A stretch of 64,000 nucleotides of DNA from Thozetella sp. PMI_491 (Eukaryota > Ascomycota > Sordariomycetes > Chaetosphaeriales > Chaetosphaeriaceae). This document shows, one piece after another, positions 46,805-57,295 of this stretch; positions within the stretch are counted from its first letter, which is position 1, and every line of letters begins with the position of its first letter. The notes under the pieces were generated by a model. That model did not search any database. It saw only the letters and a program-made list of their open reading frames with translations, and was not told where the DNA came from. The stretch covers positions 1,054,001-1,118,000 of the forward strand of contig MU270032.1 of the NCBI GenBank assembly GCA_021432635.1, given 5' to 3'. The translations under genes and the position numbers were made by a program.

Positions 46805-48409
46805 ATGGGTAACATATGGTCGAAGCCCGTGAGGGCGGAGGCGAGACGGGAAAAGCCAACCCCCCGGGTTCGTCCGACCGTCAAGCCGTCTTCCACGTAC
46901 ATGGCTCCACACAGCTCTATCCCCATCCCCGCCTACTTCTGGGGCGAGGAGTCCTGGGAGCAGCTGGCACGAGTTTTACCCCGGCACACAGGCCACGTCG
47001 AAGCCGGCCAACTGATCGGAGACGGCGACTATACGCGGCTGGACGCACTAGTGACGGAGGCACTGGAGATTTTAGGGCGTATTTACAGGAGCATCGATAA
47101 GCCCGACACGCCATCAAGTATTGGCCTCGTCGATCTAAGCCTGTCTGAAGACCTCCAGCAGTGGAAGAGAGAGCAGCACAAGGCCGGCCGCGTGCTCCCC
47201 AGCAAGGGCTTCGGCCTCAAGCGGACCACAGACGAGGTGGCGCGGCTCCTGGGCGCCGAGGAGTGGCCGGCACCATTGTTGACAAATAACACCATCTTCG
47301 GCGTCGGCTGGGCGAACCTAGGCATCGGCGCCTACGACGCCGCGACGCTTTACTCCAACTATTGCTGCGACATGGCCTTCTACTACGAGCATGGCTTCCA
47401 CAAGGTTTTCCCGGAGTTTGAGTCAGTCTTCCACAAAGCCGGCAACGCTGATCCCCATGCCCTCTCCACCTTTGCAGGCCCAGAGCGCAGGAAGGCATCC
47501 GAGCTCGGGGTGCGCTATATCCGCAGCAAAGTCAACCTCGAGACCAAGCATCTTTCCCACCTAGCCGGCAAGTCGGCGAGGCTAGACCGCCGCGATGCGC
47601 AGGTCATTAGCTTCTCTGAGAGCAGCCTGATTGGCATGGCGGCTGAGGCGATGACGCGCGGCTTCGACCCGGCGGCCGTGATGGCCGACATGGTCTTCTC
47701 GTCGCCCGCTACCGACGTTATCGACGTCGGGTCGGACCTAGGCAACAGCGAAGTCATGAACTCGTTCCTCAACACAGCCGACGTCACCGACACAGGCGTG
47801 GTCACCGAAGAGGTTCTGAGGCGCGTTTACGACGCTTACTCGTACACATGTGCGCGAATTTTGACGGAGAGATGGACCACACCTACTGGCATCATGAATT
47901 CACAGCTATATGTCTGGCACATGCGGGACGATCGCCACTTCTTCCTACGGCGTGCCGTACTCGGGTACTCCAAGGTACGCAAGACAAAGCCAGATCAGCG
48001 CGAGGCCGATATGGACGAGGTCTTTGACGTGCACTATCGTACAACGGGCTTCAGCCGGCCGCTGAAGGGCGCCTGCGACGGCGGTGACACTTGCGACCAG
48101 GCGGCGCGCATCATTGGCGGCCACCCTTCGTCCGAGCTGCTCGGGCAGCTGTGGTGGTACCTCGTAACTGGTCCCCTAGCCTATGTGCGAGCTGGTGTGG
48201 TAGATGGAGATCGCGAGGAGGAGCTCGGGGTGCGGCTCCAGGAGATCATGGCGCGGTGCTGGCACGATGGTTTGGTGCATGAGACAAATTGGCTAGTGTG
48301 CCACGCAAGCCACCACGCCTGGCAGATCAACTTCCTCATGGAGGCTGCCATGTTCGGGAGCCTACTTGATTCAGGAGCGCTTGCGGGCAAGCTGGACCGG
48401 GCGAATTAG
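46805..48409 (+). CDS. Unrecognised 534-aa protein with N-myristoylation-like start
   Basis: A single intronless frame of 534 codons with strong coding character and a good start context. The N-terminus MGNIWSKP fits the MGxxxS/T signal for N-myristoylation. No signal peptide and no clear membrane segment are seen. The body is mostly helical, with repeated hydrophobic stretches (TIFGVGWANLGIGAYDA, MAFYYEHGFHKVFPEF). An Asp/Asn-rich motif DVGSDLGNSE at residues 307-316 and an RDD at about 375 loosely recall the metal-binding motifs of class I terpene cyclases, including non-canonical fungal types, but I cannot establish this. It follows a short HET gene on the same strand. I assign no function. 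Confidence 0.8.
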   Translation: MGNIWSKPVRAEARREKPTPRVRPTVKPSSTYMAPHSSIPIPAYFWGEESWEQLARVLPRHTGHVEAGQLIGDGDYTRLDALVTEALEILGRIYRSIDKPDTPSSIGLVDLSLSEDLQQWKREQHKAGRVLPSKGFGLKRTTDEVARLLGAEEWPAPLLTNNTIFGVGWANLGIGAYDAATLYSNYCCDMAFYYEHGFHKVFPEFESVFHKAGNADPHALSTFAGPERRKASELGVRYIRSKVNLETKHLSHLAGKSARLDRRDAQVISFSESSLIGMAAEAMTRGFDPAAVMADMVFSSPATDVIDVGSDLGNSEVMNSFLNTADVTDTGVVTEEVLRRVYDAYSYTCARILTERWTTPTGIMNSQLYVWHMRDDRHFFLRRAVLGYSKVRKTKPDQREADMDEVFDVHYRTTGFSRPLKGACDGGDTCDQAARIIGGHPSSELLGQLWWYLVTGPLAYVRAGVVDGDREEELGVRLQEIMARCWHDGLVHETNWLVCHASHHAWQINFLMEAAMFGSLLDSGALAGKLDRAN

Positions 48410-48843
48410 GTGTGCTGGGGATAGATATATACGGAGCAAGGGATATATCCCAGGATTTAAAGGATGGGGTTAATGCAGAATCTTTACTGGCCGGAGAACC
48501 GTGTTTATAAGGTATTCTTCGACTATACGCTCATCAACCCCGGCATACAGGGGATAATTGCATAAGGTTGATAGGTACCTAGTTGAGATACCTTACATCG
48601 GGTAATTGCACCACTGGAATCTCACTCCCCCCTCCCTTCCCCAAAAAACGTTGAATTTTCTTGTATTGCTGAACCTGGACAAAGTCAGGTGATAGTCGGG
48701 TCTCCAATATTACCGCCCGCTCCCCAACCGCTGCTCGACGTGGCCCACGAATGTGGGTTGTCAGTCGGGTGCTGCAACATGCGCGGGGGGCAGACTAATG
48801 CTTGAACGAAGCTTGCAATCAAAGCGGCCATCAGAACCACCGC
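48410..48843. other. Convergent 3' spacer
   Basis: Spacer between the 46.8-kb gene and the FAD monooxygenase, which converge. No gene seen. Confidence 0.6.
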
Positions 48844-50187
48844 CTAAATGTCCTTAGCAAACCTCTCGGCCAGATGCTCCGTCTGGGCAGCTTTCTGGTT
48901 GATGCTGTCCCGCTCGAACCCAGCCACCGCCTTGTATGCCGCACCAATTCCGTCGAGCTCCTCTTTGGGGATCACATCATAAACATGCTTGAACCCCTCG
49001 GGGGCCCTCTCCTCGGCAAGCTGCAATACATGGTCTGGGCCGTTCGCGCGGTTCGCCATAACGATCTTGGCTGTTGGGGGCAGACGATCCTCCTGGTATC
49101 TCTGAAGGGCAGCCGGCAGGTCATCCCTGTGCTCCGCAATGCGGCAGGCAAGAGTCTCAGCGTCGATGATGGCCTGGGTTGCGCCATTGGATCCGATTGG
49201 ATACATTGCGTGGGCGGCGTCGCCCAACAGTGTCATGCGGCCGAAGCTCCACTGGTCAACCGGGTCACGATCGCACATGGGAAACTCGAATACATTCTCG
49301 GTGGGCTCGATCAAATCTTCGACCATCTGCAGGCCGCCGCAGGACCAGCCCTGGAAAGGTCGCACGAACTTTTCCTTTTCCACGCGCTTCGTCCAGTCCG
49401 TGACCGGCGGGGTCCTGTCCGGGTCGTCTTCGTTCCTTACTCTTAGCTCGGCAATCCAATTCACCAGTGACTTGCCATTGCGAGCTGCCGCCCCGCCAAT
49501 GGGGTACGCGATAAACTTTTGGTTGGCATGGCCCGCCCAGATCATGCTTGCACCAGTCAGGTAGGGCTGACGCTCTATACAGCCGCGCCATAGAATGCGG
49601 CCCGAGAAGCGCGGTGGGCCCTCGTCAGGGTACAATAGCCGGCGTGCGGTGCTGTTAATACCATCCGCGGCGATTAAGATGTCACCGGACCAGCTGGAAC
49701 TGGCTGCGGGGGGCTCGTCTGTCAAGCTCTTCTTGGCAAAGTGAGCGGTGATTTTCGTGTCCTCCTGAGTGAAGTTTGCGAGGACGTGGCCTAGATGCAC
49801 GCGGTCCTCTCCGAGCCGGCTCTGAACCGCCGACAGCAGAAGGAGTTGGAACTCTCCGCGGTGGATGGAAAACTGCGGAATGGTGTAACCGGCGTGCTTG
49901 CCCCGGGGCTCCGACAGGATCGAGCTGCCGTGACGGTTGTAAAAGTTCAACTCTTGCGTCTCGACCCCTGTTTCCTCCAGCGCCGGCAACAAGCCTAGAT
50001 TTCGAAGGATCAAGACCGCAGACGGCTGGATATTGATGCCAACTCCAAGCGAAGTGAGCTGTGCGCTTGCCTCGAAGATGTGTATGTCGGTGAAGCCCAC
50101 AGCTTGGAGGCAAAGCGCCGCGCTGAGGCCGCCGATGCCGGCGCCTGCAATGAGGATGCGCGGCTGCGCGGGAGCTGACACTGTCAT
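48844..50187 (-). CDS. FAD-dependent monooxygenase, PhzS/salicylate-hydroxylase-like
   Basis: An intronless 447-aa class A flavoprotein hydroxylase. I start at 50187 because the FAD-binding strand follows at once (ILIAGAGIGG, residues 11-20); an in-frame ATG at 50229 would add 14 basic residues. The second conserved site is LIAADGINSTARRL (the DG motif that touches NAD(P)H and FAD). The third is LLGDAAHAMYPIGSNGATQAIIDAE, where GD binds the FAD ribityl chain; its YPIGSNGA wording is typical of PhzS-like and related aromatic hydroxylases. The enzyme should add one oxygen atom to an aromatic or heteroaromatic acid using NAD(P)H. No membrane anchor is evident. No pathway partner is adjacent. Confidence 0.9.
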   Translation of the reverse strand: MTVSAPAQPRILIAGAGIGGLSAALCLQAVGFTDIHIFEASAQLTSLGVGINIQPSAVLILRNLGLLPALEETGVETQELNFYNRHGSSILSEPRGKHAGYTIPQFSIHRGEFQLLLLSAVQSRLGEDRVHLGHVLANFTQEDTKITAHFAKKSLTDEPPAASSSWSGDILIAADGINSTARRLLYPDEGPPRFSGRILWRGCIERQPYLTGASMIWAGHANQKFIAYPIGGAAARNGKSLVNWIAELRVRNEDDPDRTPPVTDWTKRVEKEKFVRPFQGWSCGGLQMVEDLIEPTENVFEFPMCDRDPVDQWSFGRMTLLGDAAHAMYPIGSNGATQAIIDAETLACRIAEHRDDLPAALQRYQEDRLPPTAKIVMANRANGPDHVLQLAEERAPEGFKHVYDVIPKEELDGIGAAYKAVAGFERDSINQKAAQTEHLAERFAKDI

Positions 50188-52916
50188 TGAAAGACTACGA
50201 GACTTGGAGGGGCGACGGACTGACGGCAAGCAATCTCGTCTGTCGGTTCAGAGCGACGCGGATTGCAAGGAGTCTGACTGGGCAGGTAAGTAGAAAGAAG
50301 GGAAGTAGGAGTCCCGAGGGGGGTAAAAAAAAAATTTGAGGAAAAAAAAGGAAAGAAATTTCCACACCAATATTGATATGCCTCCTTTGAACGGCACTAG
50401 AATCCGGGAGTTGGGCTTGTGGGGAATCCCTGGCTGGCTGTGGAGCCAATATAGCACCATCGCGCAGCCGCAAGCGAAAAGGGGCTAGGACAGTAAGTGA
50501 GTTCGGCAGCAAGGTCCCTAGCCGGTGCGAAGAGAGGACGAAGTACTACTTACATAGCTTACTTACCAAATCTATATATCTACGACATCTTAGTCTTGTA
50601 GGAGCGGGAAAACGACTAGTGGGCAACCGGAATGCAGCGCACTCGAGTCAGGAGTGGATCTGTGGAGGCACCACCGACAACAAAAGTATCTACCTAGGGC
50701 TAGTTAATACAAATCGCTTTGCCCTTTCGGGATCACGGCTGCAGGAATATTAGAAACTGAAAAAAAGAGCATTATGCATTGGCTTTTGCTTCACTCCAAT
50801 AACGAGCACAGTCAGCAGCTCGTGAGTGCTAAACTACGGTGCCCACAGGTAGCAGCTTTTCAAGCTAGAGGAACCCCCCCCCCCAAGGCTAGTAATGTAG
50901 TTTAAGTTCCTCCTGCGCACTTGTACTTTCTCTTCCCAGAGCTCTGAGAGCCTACAATGGGGAGAAACAGCCATCCTCACGGTCTACACCAGAAACCTCC
51001 AGAAGGATACTTACTCCAGATCTGTGCCCATCTAGGACGCTAGAGGGCCAATATTGAAGAGGTCCGGATACCATCGCGCTCTTGTCACAGCTTGCCTGTT
51101 GGTCCGCTCTGGGTCTTGCCCCACCTGTCTTAAAGTTCAATCCCCCATGGCATGGAGGACCTCATTTCCTCCGAGGCCAAGTGGGTACTGCACGGCCGCT
51201 CCTCATCGGCGAGAAAAAAGGAAGTGGGATGGTCGAATGGATGGGCCGCCAAAATACAGCTTATCTCTTTTTGTCATCCGCAGCCATCAAACATCAACTG
51301 TTTGGAGTACCTGTATTGAGGCCGCCTCCCCCCCCTTCACAAAACACACATCCCAATATCCGGAGGTCCTCAAACTTCCCACCTGGTTTCCTAGTTAAAC
51401 TGAGCCAGTGCAATGATCATGTGATGCTGTGCTGACATTTCACTGTGTATCTGAGCCAGATCCCGAAACTCGTAAATGCGGGCCTCGTATCAGATAGTCA
51501 GCAGTTCTTGCCTCAGTATATCAGTGTTGTTTTTGAGTCTGGCGATGCGGTCTTGAGCCCTCGTAAGGTAGTGTTGAAATCTATAGTATCGGTAGTAGTT
51601 TGTATCGTGAGATTGGGAACCCTTGTTATAGTGATAGGATTGGTACGTGCTAGTTCCCCCAGCAGCCGTCCATACCAAGCACCATAGTACCCTAATTGTA
51701 TTGGCTGGTGGTGGATGAAGATGTTCTCAGTTCGAGACCACCCATCTACCGCACGAATTGCGCACGACAACCGAGTCAGACTAAGTTGCCCATTGCATTA
51801 GGTAGTTGGCCCGCTACGGACGCCAATCGCGCAGATGAGTGAGGTTCGGATTTGCACCGCTAAGGTGCGATGAGCGCAGCCAAGATATCTAGAAGCCTAA
51901 GATCATCCAGAAGTCCCCCCAGGCGCCGTGTACCAAAGTCGGTGCGGCAAATGGGGAATGGGTCTCTTGGCTTCTCAGCCTGGGGTGGATGCGGGGCCTT
52001 TCTGACGTAACAAGTTCTTGCCAAGAGGCTTGAATCGTCCCAAGCCTCCCTTCCAATTGCCTGCACCCACTCACCCCTGTCGGGACTTTCGTCTGGTCAG
52101 ACTGGTTGATGATTAGGTTCTGGGATTCTCCCGCAACTTCGCGCGGCGAGGCATCGACGATCCCGGGTCTCACGCCGGTCAGCCCAGAATGCTTGTCTCA
52201 CTGGTCAAATCCTGGGAAATCGACAGTCTTCATAGGAAGAATAAATTACCCAAGTATCCAGAGCTCGATGCTTTCGTTCAGCTAGAGACCCAGCCTTGGA
52301 TTACTGTATGTACATGGAACCTTCACAGGCACAAACTCTGATCTCGCCGCGGCCAATACATTATGTTCAAGTCCGCAATACCCCGGATGCGAACTTTCTG
52401 ACAACCACGGCCACTGCAACTTAAACAAGCAAAACGACCCACAGATTTCGCCCATCTCACTCCAGGGCCGGTACGCCCATAGTTGATTTACAAGCGTTGG
52501 CATCTCGACCATTCTGGTGAGCCTACGAAAGGCTGAATCGGCTTCCAGCCATAGATCGACACGAACAGATCAGAAAAAGCGGCGAAGCCAGAATGGACGC
52601 CCATTTACGCTCAGGCTACCACAGAAGCTTGCCCCCCTGTCCCCAGCACCACCCCATCTCTATGCCGATCCAACCCCTCTATGCAGCACCTCTGCGGTGT
52701 GACCTCGTCACCTGGAACTACTCGTCTTGATCCACGAAATTTTCTTCTCGGTGATGTATTTACCCATCTTAGGCACCGCTTCCCAGTCCTCCAAAACAAC
52801 CCCTAGCTTGCCTATGCTCTCACAACACTAATGTACTCGTAACAGTAGCCTCACCTCACCCACCCTGACCCCTTCACTAAATCGAAACAACGCGGTGCTC
52901 CCCTGATCTTTTAGCA
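50188..52916. other. 2.7-kb divergent intergenic region
   Basis: Upstream of the FAD monooxygenase (minus) and the deacetylase (plus). Several short open frames (for example 51082-51435, 51513-51770, 51889-52173) have no domain. The monooxygenase leader contains long A/T runs at about 50325-50348. Confidence 0.5.
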
Positions 52917-53699
52917 ATGCTCTCTCTTTATTTCCTTCTCACAGGACTTTCTTTTCTCGCCGACGCCGCTGTCATCCGCCACGGCCCCGCTAAGAGAGAA
53001 CTCCCATACGGTACCCTCGTCGAACATTGCAACGTCCCTGGCACGGTAGCATTAACTTTCGATGATGGTCCATATCAATACACGTTGCATGTGCTAGATC
53101 TTCTCGATCAGTACGGCGCCAATGCAACTTTCTTCGTCGTCGGCGACAATTTCGGACGGGGCTTCCTCGATGACCCGTCTAGTCCTTGGCCGGATGTGCT
53201 CCGCCGCATGGCGGGCTCGGGTCACCAGGTCGGCTCACATACGTGGGACCACAACGTCGACCTCTCGCAAACGGACTCGTCGACACGGTACGACGAGATG
53301 GCCAAGGTGGAAGTGGCGTTGAACAATGTTCTCGGCTACTATCCGACCTACATGCGCCCACCATTCGGATCGTGCGACGCTGCATGCCAGCAGGACCTAG
53401 GGGCCATGGGATATCATGTCATTAACTTTGACGTGGATACCAAGGACTATGAGAACGACAGTCCCGACCAGATTCATGTGGCCATCGAGAACTTTGACGC
53501 GGGGGTCAGCGGAGATCCATCATCGAGCTCTTTCATCGTCCTCAGTCATGACGTCCATGAGAACACCGCATACACTCTGGCCGAGTACATGCTGCAGTCT
53601 GTACAAAGTCGCGGGTTCCGGGCTGTAACGGTTGGAGAGTGCCTTGGAGATGATGCTAGCAACTGGTACCGGACTACACCTAGTAGGAGCCACGGCTAG
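52917..53699 (+). CDS. Secreted polysaccharide (chitin) deacetylase, CE4
   Basis: An intronless 260-aa secreted protein with an 18-residue signal peptide and a basic propeptide-like KRE. All five motifs of the NodB/CE4 domain can be read: TFDDGP with Asp49 and the metal-binding Asp50; SHTWDH for the two metal-binding His; RPPFG; the DVDTKDY stretch that takes the place of the usual DxxDW; and LSHDVHE with the catalytic His. The enzyme removes N-acetyl groups from chitin or related polymers outside the cell, which can hide hyphal chitin from host enzymes or adapt the wall. No chitin-binding module is attached. The domain is complete and about the usual length. Confidence 0.92.
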   Translation: MLSLYFLLTGLSFLADAAVIRHGPAKRELPYGTLVEHCNVPGTVALTFDDGPYQYTLHVLDLLDQYGANATFFVVGDNFGRGFLDDPSSPWPDVLRRMAGSGHQVGSHTWDHNVDLSQTDSSTRYDEMAKVEVALNNVLGYYPTYMRPPFGSCDAACQQDLGAMGYHVINFDVDTKDYENDSPDQIHVAIENFDAGVSGDPSSSSFIVLSHDVHENTAYTLAEYMLQSVQSRGFRAVTVGECLGDDASNWYRTTPSRSHG

Positions 53700-54085
53700 A
53701 TTACAGCACCTGGCCCTTCTCTATAAATCGAGATCAGAAGGGAATAATCGTATATAGGTACATCGGATTGACTCTGAAAAATACATGTAATCAGGATGCC
53801 ATTTCATTCCTATCGTTGCTACAAGATGTACTCGTCCCCGATACTCGTCTAGCCACTCCCTGTGGGGGCTACGACACCTCCAAGCTTCGGAAATATCTCC
53901 TCTTATCGCATGCCGAAAGTTTGGGGAGCTTCCGATTCTCATACGGTACAAACTAAGGGTCCTTCTAGAAGAAAATATGGCCTCGTTTTCGGGTTAGTAT
54001 GTGGGATCAGACCGTATCGGCGAGCATTGAGTGGCGATACAGGCAGGAGTAGAGGACTTTCGCAGGTTGTCTCAACTTAGCTCGA
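53700..54085. other. Convergent 3' spacer
   Basis: Spacer between the deacetylase and the GMC oxidoreductase, which converge. No gene seen. Confidence 0.6.
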
Positions 54086-56054
54086 CTAACTATCTGCCTT
54101 TAGAATATCCTCGGCAATCTTCTCTCCGATAGCATATACTGTTGCCTGTGGATGAGCTGGAATTATGAGCGGCAGTATACTCCCATCGGCGACGCGCAGT
54201 CCCCCGACACCAAACACCCTCCCCTTGCTATCTACAACAGCTGTTTGGCTATCCTTTCCCATAGAACAAGTGCCCGAGGCACTCCAGGTCTGACTAACGG
54301 TAGCGCGAATGTACGAAAGGATTTGCGAATCAGTCTGCACATCAGCACCGGGGCGAAACTCCGGCCCTGTCTTGATACTAGTAGCAGCATCTGTGGCCCA
54401 GATCTCGCGCAGGCGCCTGATGGCGGCAATGCCAAGCTCGGAATCGGCTGGATCGGAAAGCCAGTTCAGGTTGATGATGGGCGCATCCGTCATGCTTGCG
54501 CTCCTAGTTGTGACATTGCCGCGAGAAAATGAGACCGGTAGCCACGCAGTTGTGGTACCCATGACCGTGAGGTTGGGGCCAAGGTAACTGCTGACGATAT
54601 AGTTGACCTCTGGCCAGTCCTCTGGATAGTCAGTAAGCTTGTCCCGCGTCTCCTGGCTGAGGCTTTGGCGTAGGTGAGCAGGAATGCGATCCGAGGCGAC
54701 GAATCCAGCGGCCGATGTGAATGGGCCCGTGGCATTTTTGAGATACTCCTCTACGAAGCCGCCAACTAATGAGGGGTTGGCTATCAGGCTCTGGGCACAC
54801 GGCGTATTGACTGGGTATTGCACAGCAAGCCGGATGGGATCTCGGAGGTTTTGGCCAACCTTCGGCAGGTCGACTAGTACTGGAATCCCTAGAGATTCCA
54901 ATGTCGCTCTCGGCCCGATACCTTGAGTTGTTTCGTGTCAGCAACTATGACCAGCTGACATGGCTGTCCATTTAGATGTCGACCTACCGGATACCATTAG
55001 AAGCTGCGGGGAGTGGAATGTGCCAGCGGAAACAACCACTTCCTTGGAGGCCGAAATTGTGTACTTGGCTCCCTGAGTGTTGACATCGACTCCCACAGCT
55101 CTTGGAGGCGTGGCGTTATCGAATAGAATTTTCGTGGCCTGAGTATGGGTGTAGATACTTAGCTTTCTGCCATTCTCGATTGCATATTGGAGGAAACTGC
55201 TTTCAGCCGAAGACCTGTGGGTGTTTGCCGGGTCGATTGTAGAAGGCACCCAAGCTCCATAGCCAGTAATTTTCTCGCCGCTGTTGAATCCCTTAGGGCT
55301 GATGGTCAGGCCCATCTCGCCAACAGCTTTCGCGAGCCAAGTGAGGGTGGCGTCAACCCAGTTATTCCATGAAACCTGCAAATGGCCACCGGTTCCGGTA
55401 GGAGGGAAGACAGAAGCCTCGTACTTGATGGTAACATTCAGGTTGTTCCGCTTCGCAGTATTGGGAGGAGTTAGCTCACAGGATCGCTTGAAATACTTTA
55501 GAAGCTCGTCGAAGGTCCAGCTATCGTCGCCAACCATATCCGCGAGCCGACGGTACGAGCTTTTGGTTCCTCGGACGTACGACATAGTGTTGATCTCGGA
55601 GGACCCGCCCAGGGTCTTTCCTTGTGCATAATGCGTCCTCCGACCGTTTGCCTCAGGGATTGGCTCGGATAGAAGGCCCCAATCCATCAGAGGCTGTGGC
55701 GTGAACGTTTCTGACGAGTCTATGAAGGCAATCCCTGTCAGGGATAGGAGTGGTACGACGGATGTATTGGAGTTTTCAATCTCGTAGAGACCCCCGGCTT
55801 CGATCACGGCAACTGAAGCGTCCTTGGCCAGACGAGCAGCGAGAACGAGCCCGGCAGTCCCGCCACCCACAACTACCATGGCGGGTCAGGTTAATTGTCT
55901 TTCGTCCAAACTATTACAAACGCTTACCGACGTAGTCGTATGTCGCATTAAATCCGGGATACCCGAAGGAGCTCGAGTACAACAGGTGGCCATGGGCCCT
56001 GCCAGACCCCACAGCTAGAAGCACGGCGGCGAGAACGATCGACAGACAGAACAT
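54086..56054 (-). CDS. Secreted GMC oxidoreductase, one active-site His replaced
   Basis: Three exons (55928-56054, 54988-55872, 54086-54921) give 615 residues. Exon 1 encodes a signal peptide and YDYV, which joins to VVGGGTAG (FAD dinucleotide-binding site, residues 45-50). Further GMC marks are the YAQGKTLGGSSEINTM signature, SAGTFHSPQLLMVSGIGP and the C-terminal PAHPQATVYAIGEKIAEDI. The second conserved His of the family (here His594) is present. The first, expected just before the GTC motif, is Ser551 (TWSASGTCSMG). The protein should be a secreted FAD oxidase or dehydrogenase acting on alcohols or sugars, or a pathway cyclase of the versicolorin-B-synthase kind. The His-to-Ser change makes standard oxidase chemistry less certain. 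Confidence 0.88.
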
Positions 56055-56800
56055 GAAGACGTGATTGAAAAGACCACCATTCTCGTCAAGAAAGCAAGAG
56101 GACGGTGGGCCGAGAACCGTGGGTCGCCGCCGTCAATATACTTTTCCTGTATGCTGCCAAGCCCTGTGCAGGCTCTTGTTTCCATGGATGAGTGTCAGCC
56201 CACAGAAGGCAGCGTCGCATTCAGCCCGTTTTCACTGCCACGCCGGGGAAAGATAAGAGATATGAAGTAATCTTTGAGCTTCGGCCATTCGCCGGCTTGG
56301 CTGCAGACGCTTGCAGGTGGCGCTTGCGCCAGTCCGTGGGTTACTATGGTACTTTCACACAATGAAGAAGTACGTTGTTCTATCACCCTCCGGCTAGGTG
56401 CTTGATAGGGCTCGCGCTTTGTTAGTCGCACTTAGCGGTCTAATTCTTGATCCTAGAAGCAAGGGGCTAATATGAAGTTCTTGGGGTCAAAGGTAGCAAG
56501 CCACTAGTTTCAAATTTGGTCTACTCGGAACTCTTGGAGCCGCGTGCCAGGTGTAATCCTGGGAATATCCTCGAATCCGGACCGTTTCGGCTCCGTATCA
56601 CCGTCGTCGCTATCGTTCCGGTAACAGAGCAAAGTGAAATACTGATGAATACAGACGTTCCACCGAGTGGTAAGACCGGCATCCAGAGACAAGTGACAAG
56701 ACACCTGTTACTAGCAATTATGTAGATTTCCAGGTATGGCCATGCGACACTCTATCCTCATCTCTCTAGCCCTCTTTCGAGCAGCATCGTGAAGTCCGTT
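56055..56800. other. Intergenic spacer
   Basis: Upstream of the GMC oxidoreductase and downstream of the esterase relic. No gene seen. Confidence 0.55.
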
Positions 56801-57295
56801 TTAGAACCCAACACCGCACTCCCCATTTTTGCCTACGATACTAGGGGCACAGGCCCGTCTCCTGTTCTCCATAACGGCCTTAGTCACAGCGATGGCCAGT
56901 GTGAAAGTATCCCAGCCGTGTGTCACACCTGGATAGAGATGGAACTCGGTCTCAACCTCGGCCTCGGCCAGTCGGGTGACAAACGAGATGCACTCATCGC
57001 GGAAGAGGTCAAGACCATCAACATCGAGGAAAGTGCTCGGGAGGCCGGCCAGGTCGGTCTCCCTCGCTGTGAACGCATAGGGTGAGACCGCTATGGCTAC
57101 TTCCTCCTTGTCACTTCTTCCCAGGTAGGCATTCCAGGCTATCCGATTCATCCGAGGGCTCCAACCGGCCATGTACGGCTCTCGCAGGCTCCCAGCGAGG
57201 ACGAATCCCTCGTCTGTCCAGTCATCCAGCATCGGGTAGACGAGAATCAGCTTGGCGACCGCCGGCAGCGGCGTCGCGGACGGTGGGGAGGGCAC
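56801..57295 (-). pseudogene. C-terminal remnant of an HSL-type esterase
   Basis: About 155 residues match the C-terminal half of HSL-type alpha/beta-hydrolases: LILVYPMLDDW, then the acid region STFLDVDGLDLFRDE, and the catalytic His in HLYPGVTHGWDTF. The N-terminal half with the HGGG oxyanion loop and the GxSxG nucleophile is absent upstream on the same strand, and no set of small exons there restores it. The C-terminus after VMENRRRA also departs from the family. It is most likely a truncated gene copy. Expression of an isolated fragment cannot be excluded, but it lacks the nucleophile and cannot be a working esterase. Confidence 0.7.

Noticed and set aside
51513-52173. Several short frames with Thr-rich or simple wording
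   Set aside because: No domain and no consistent splice model; treated as noncoding.
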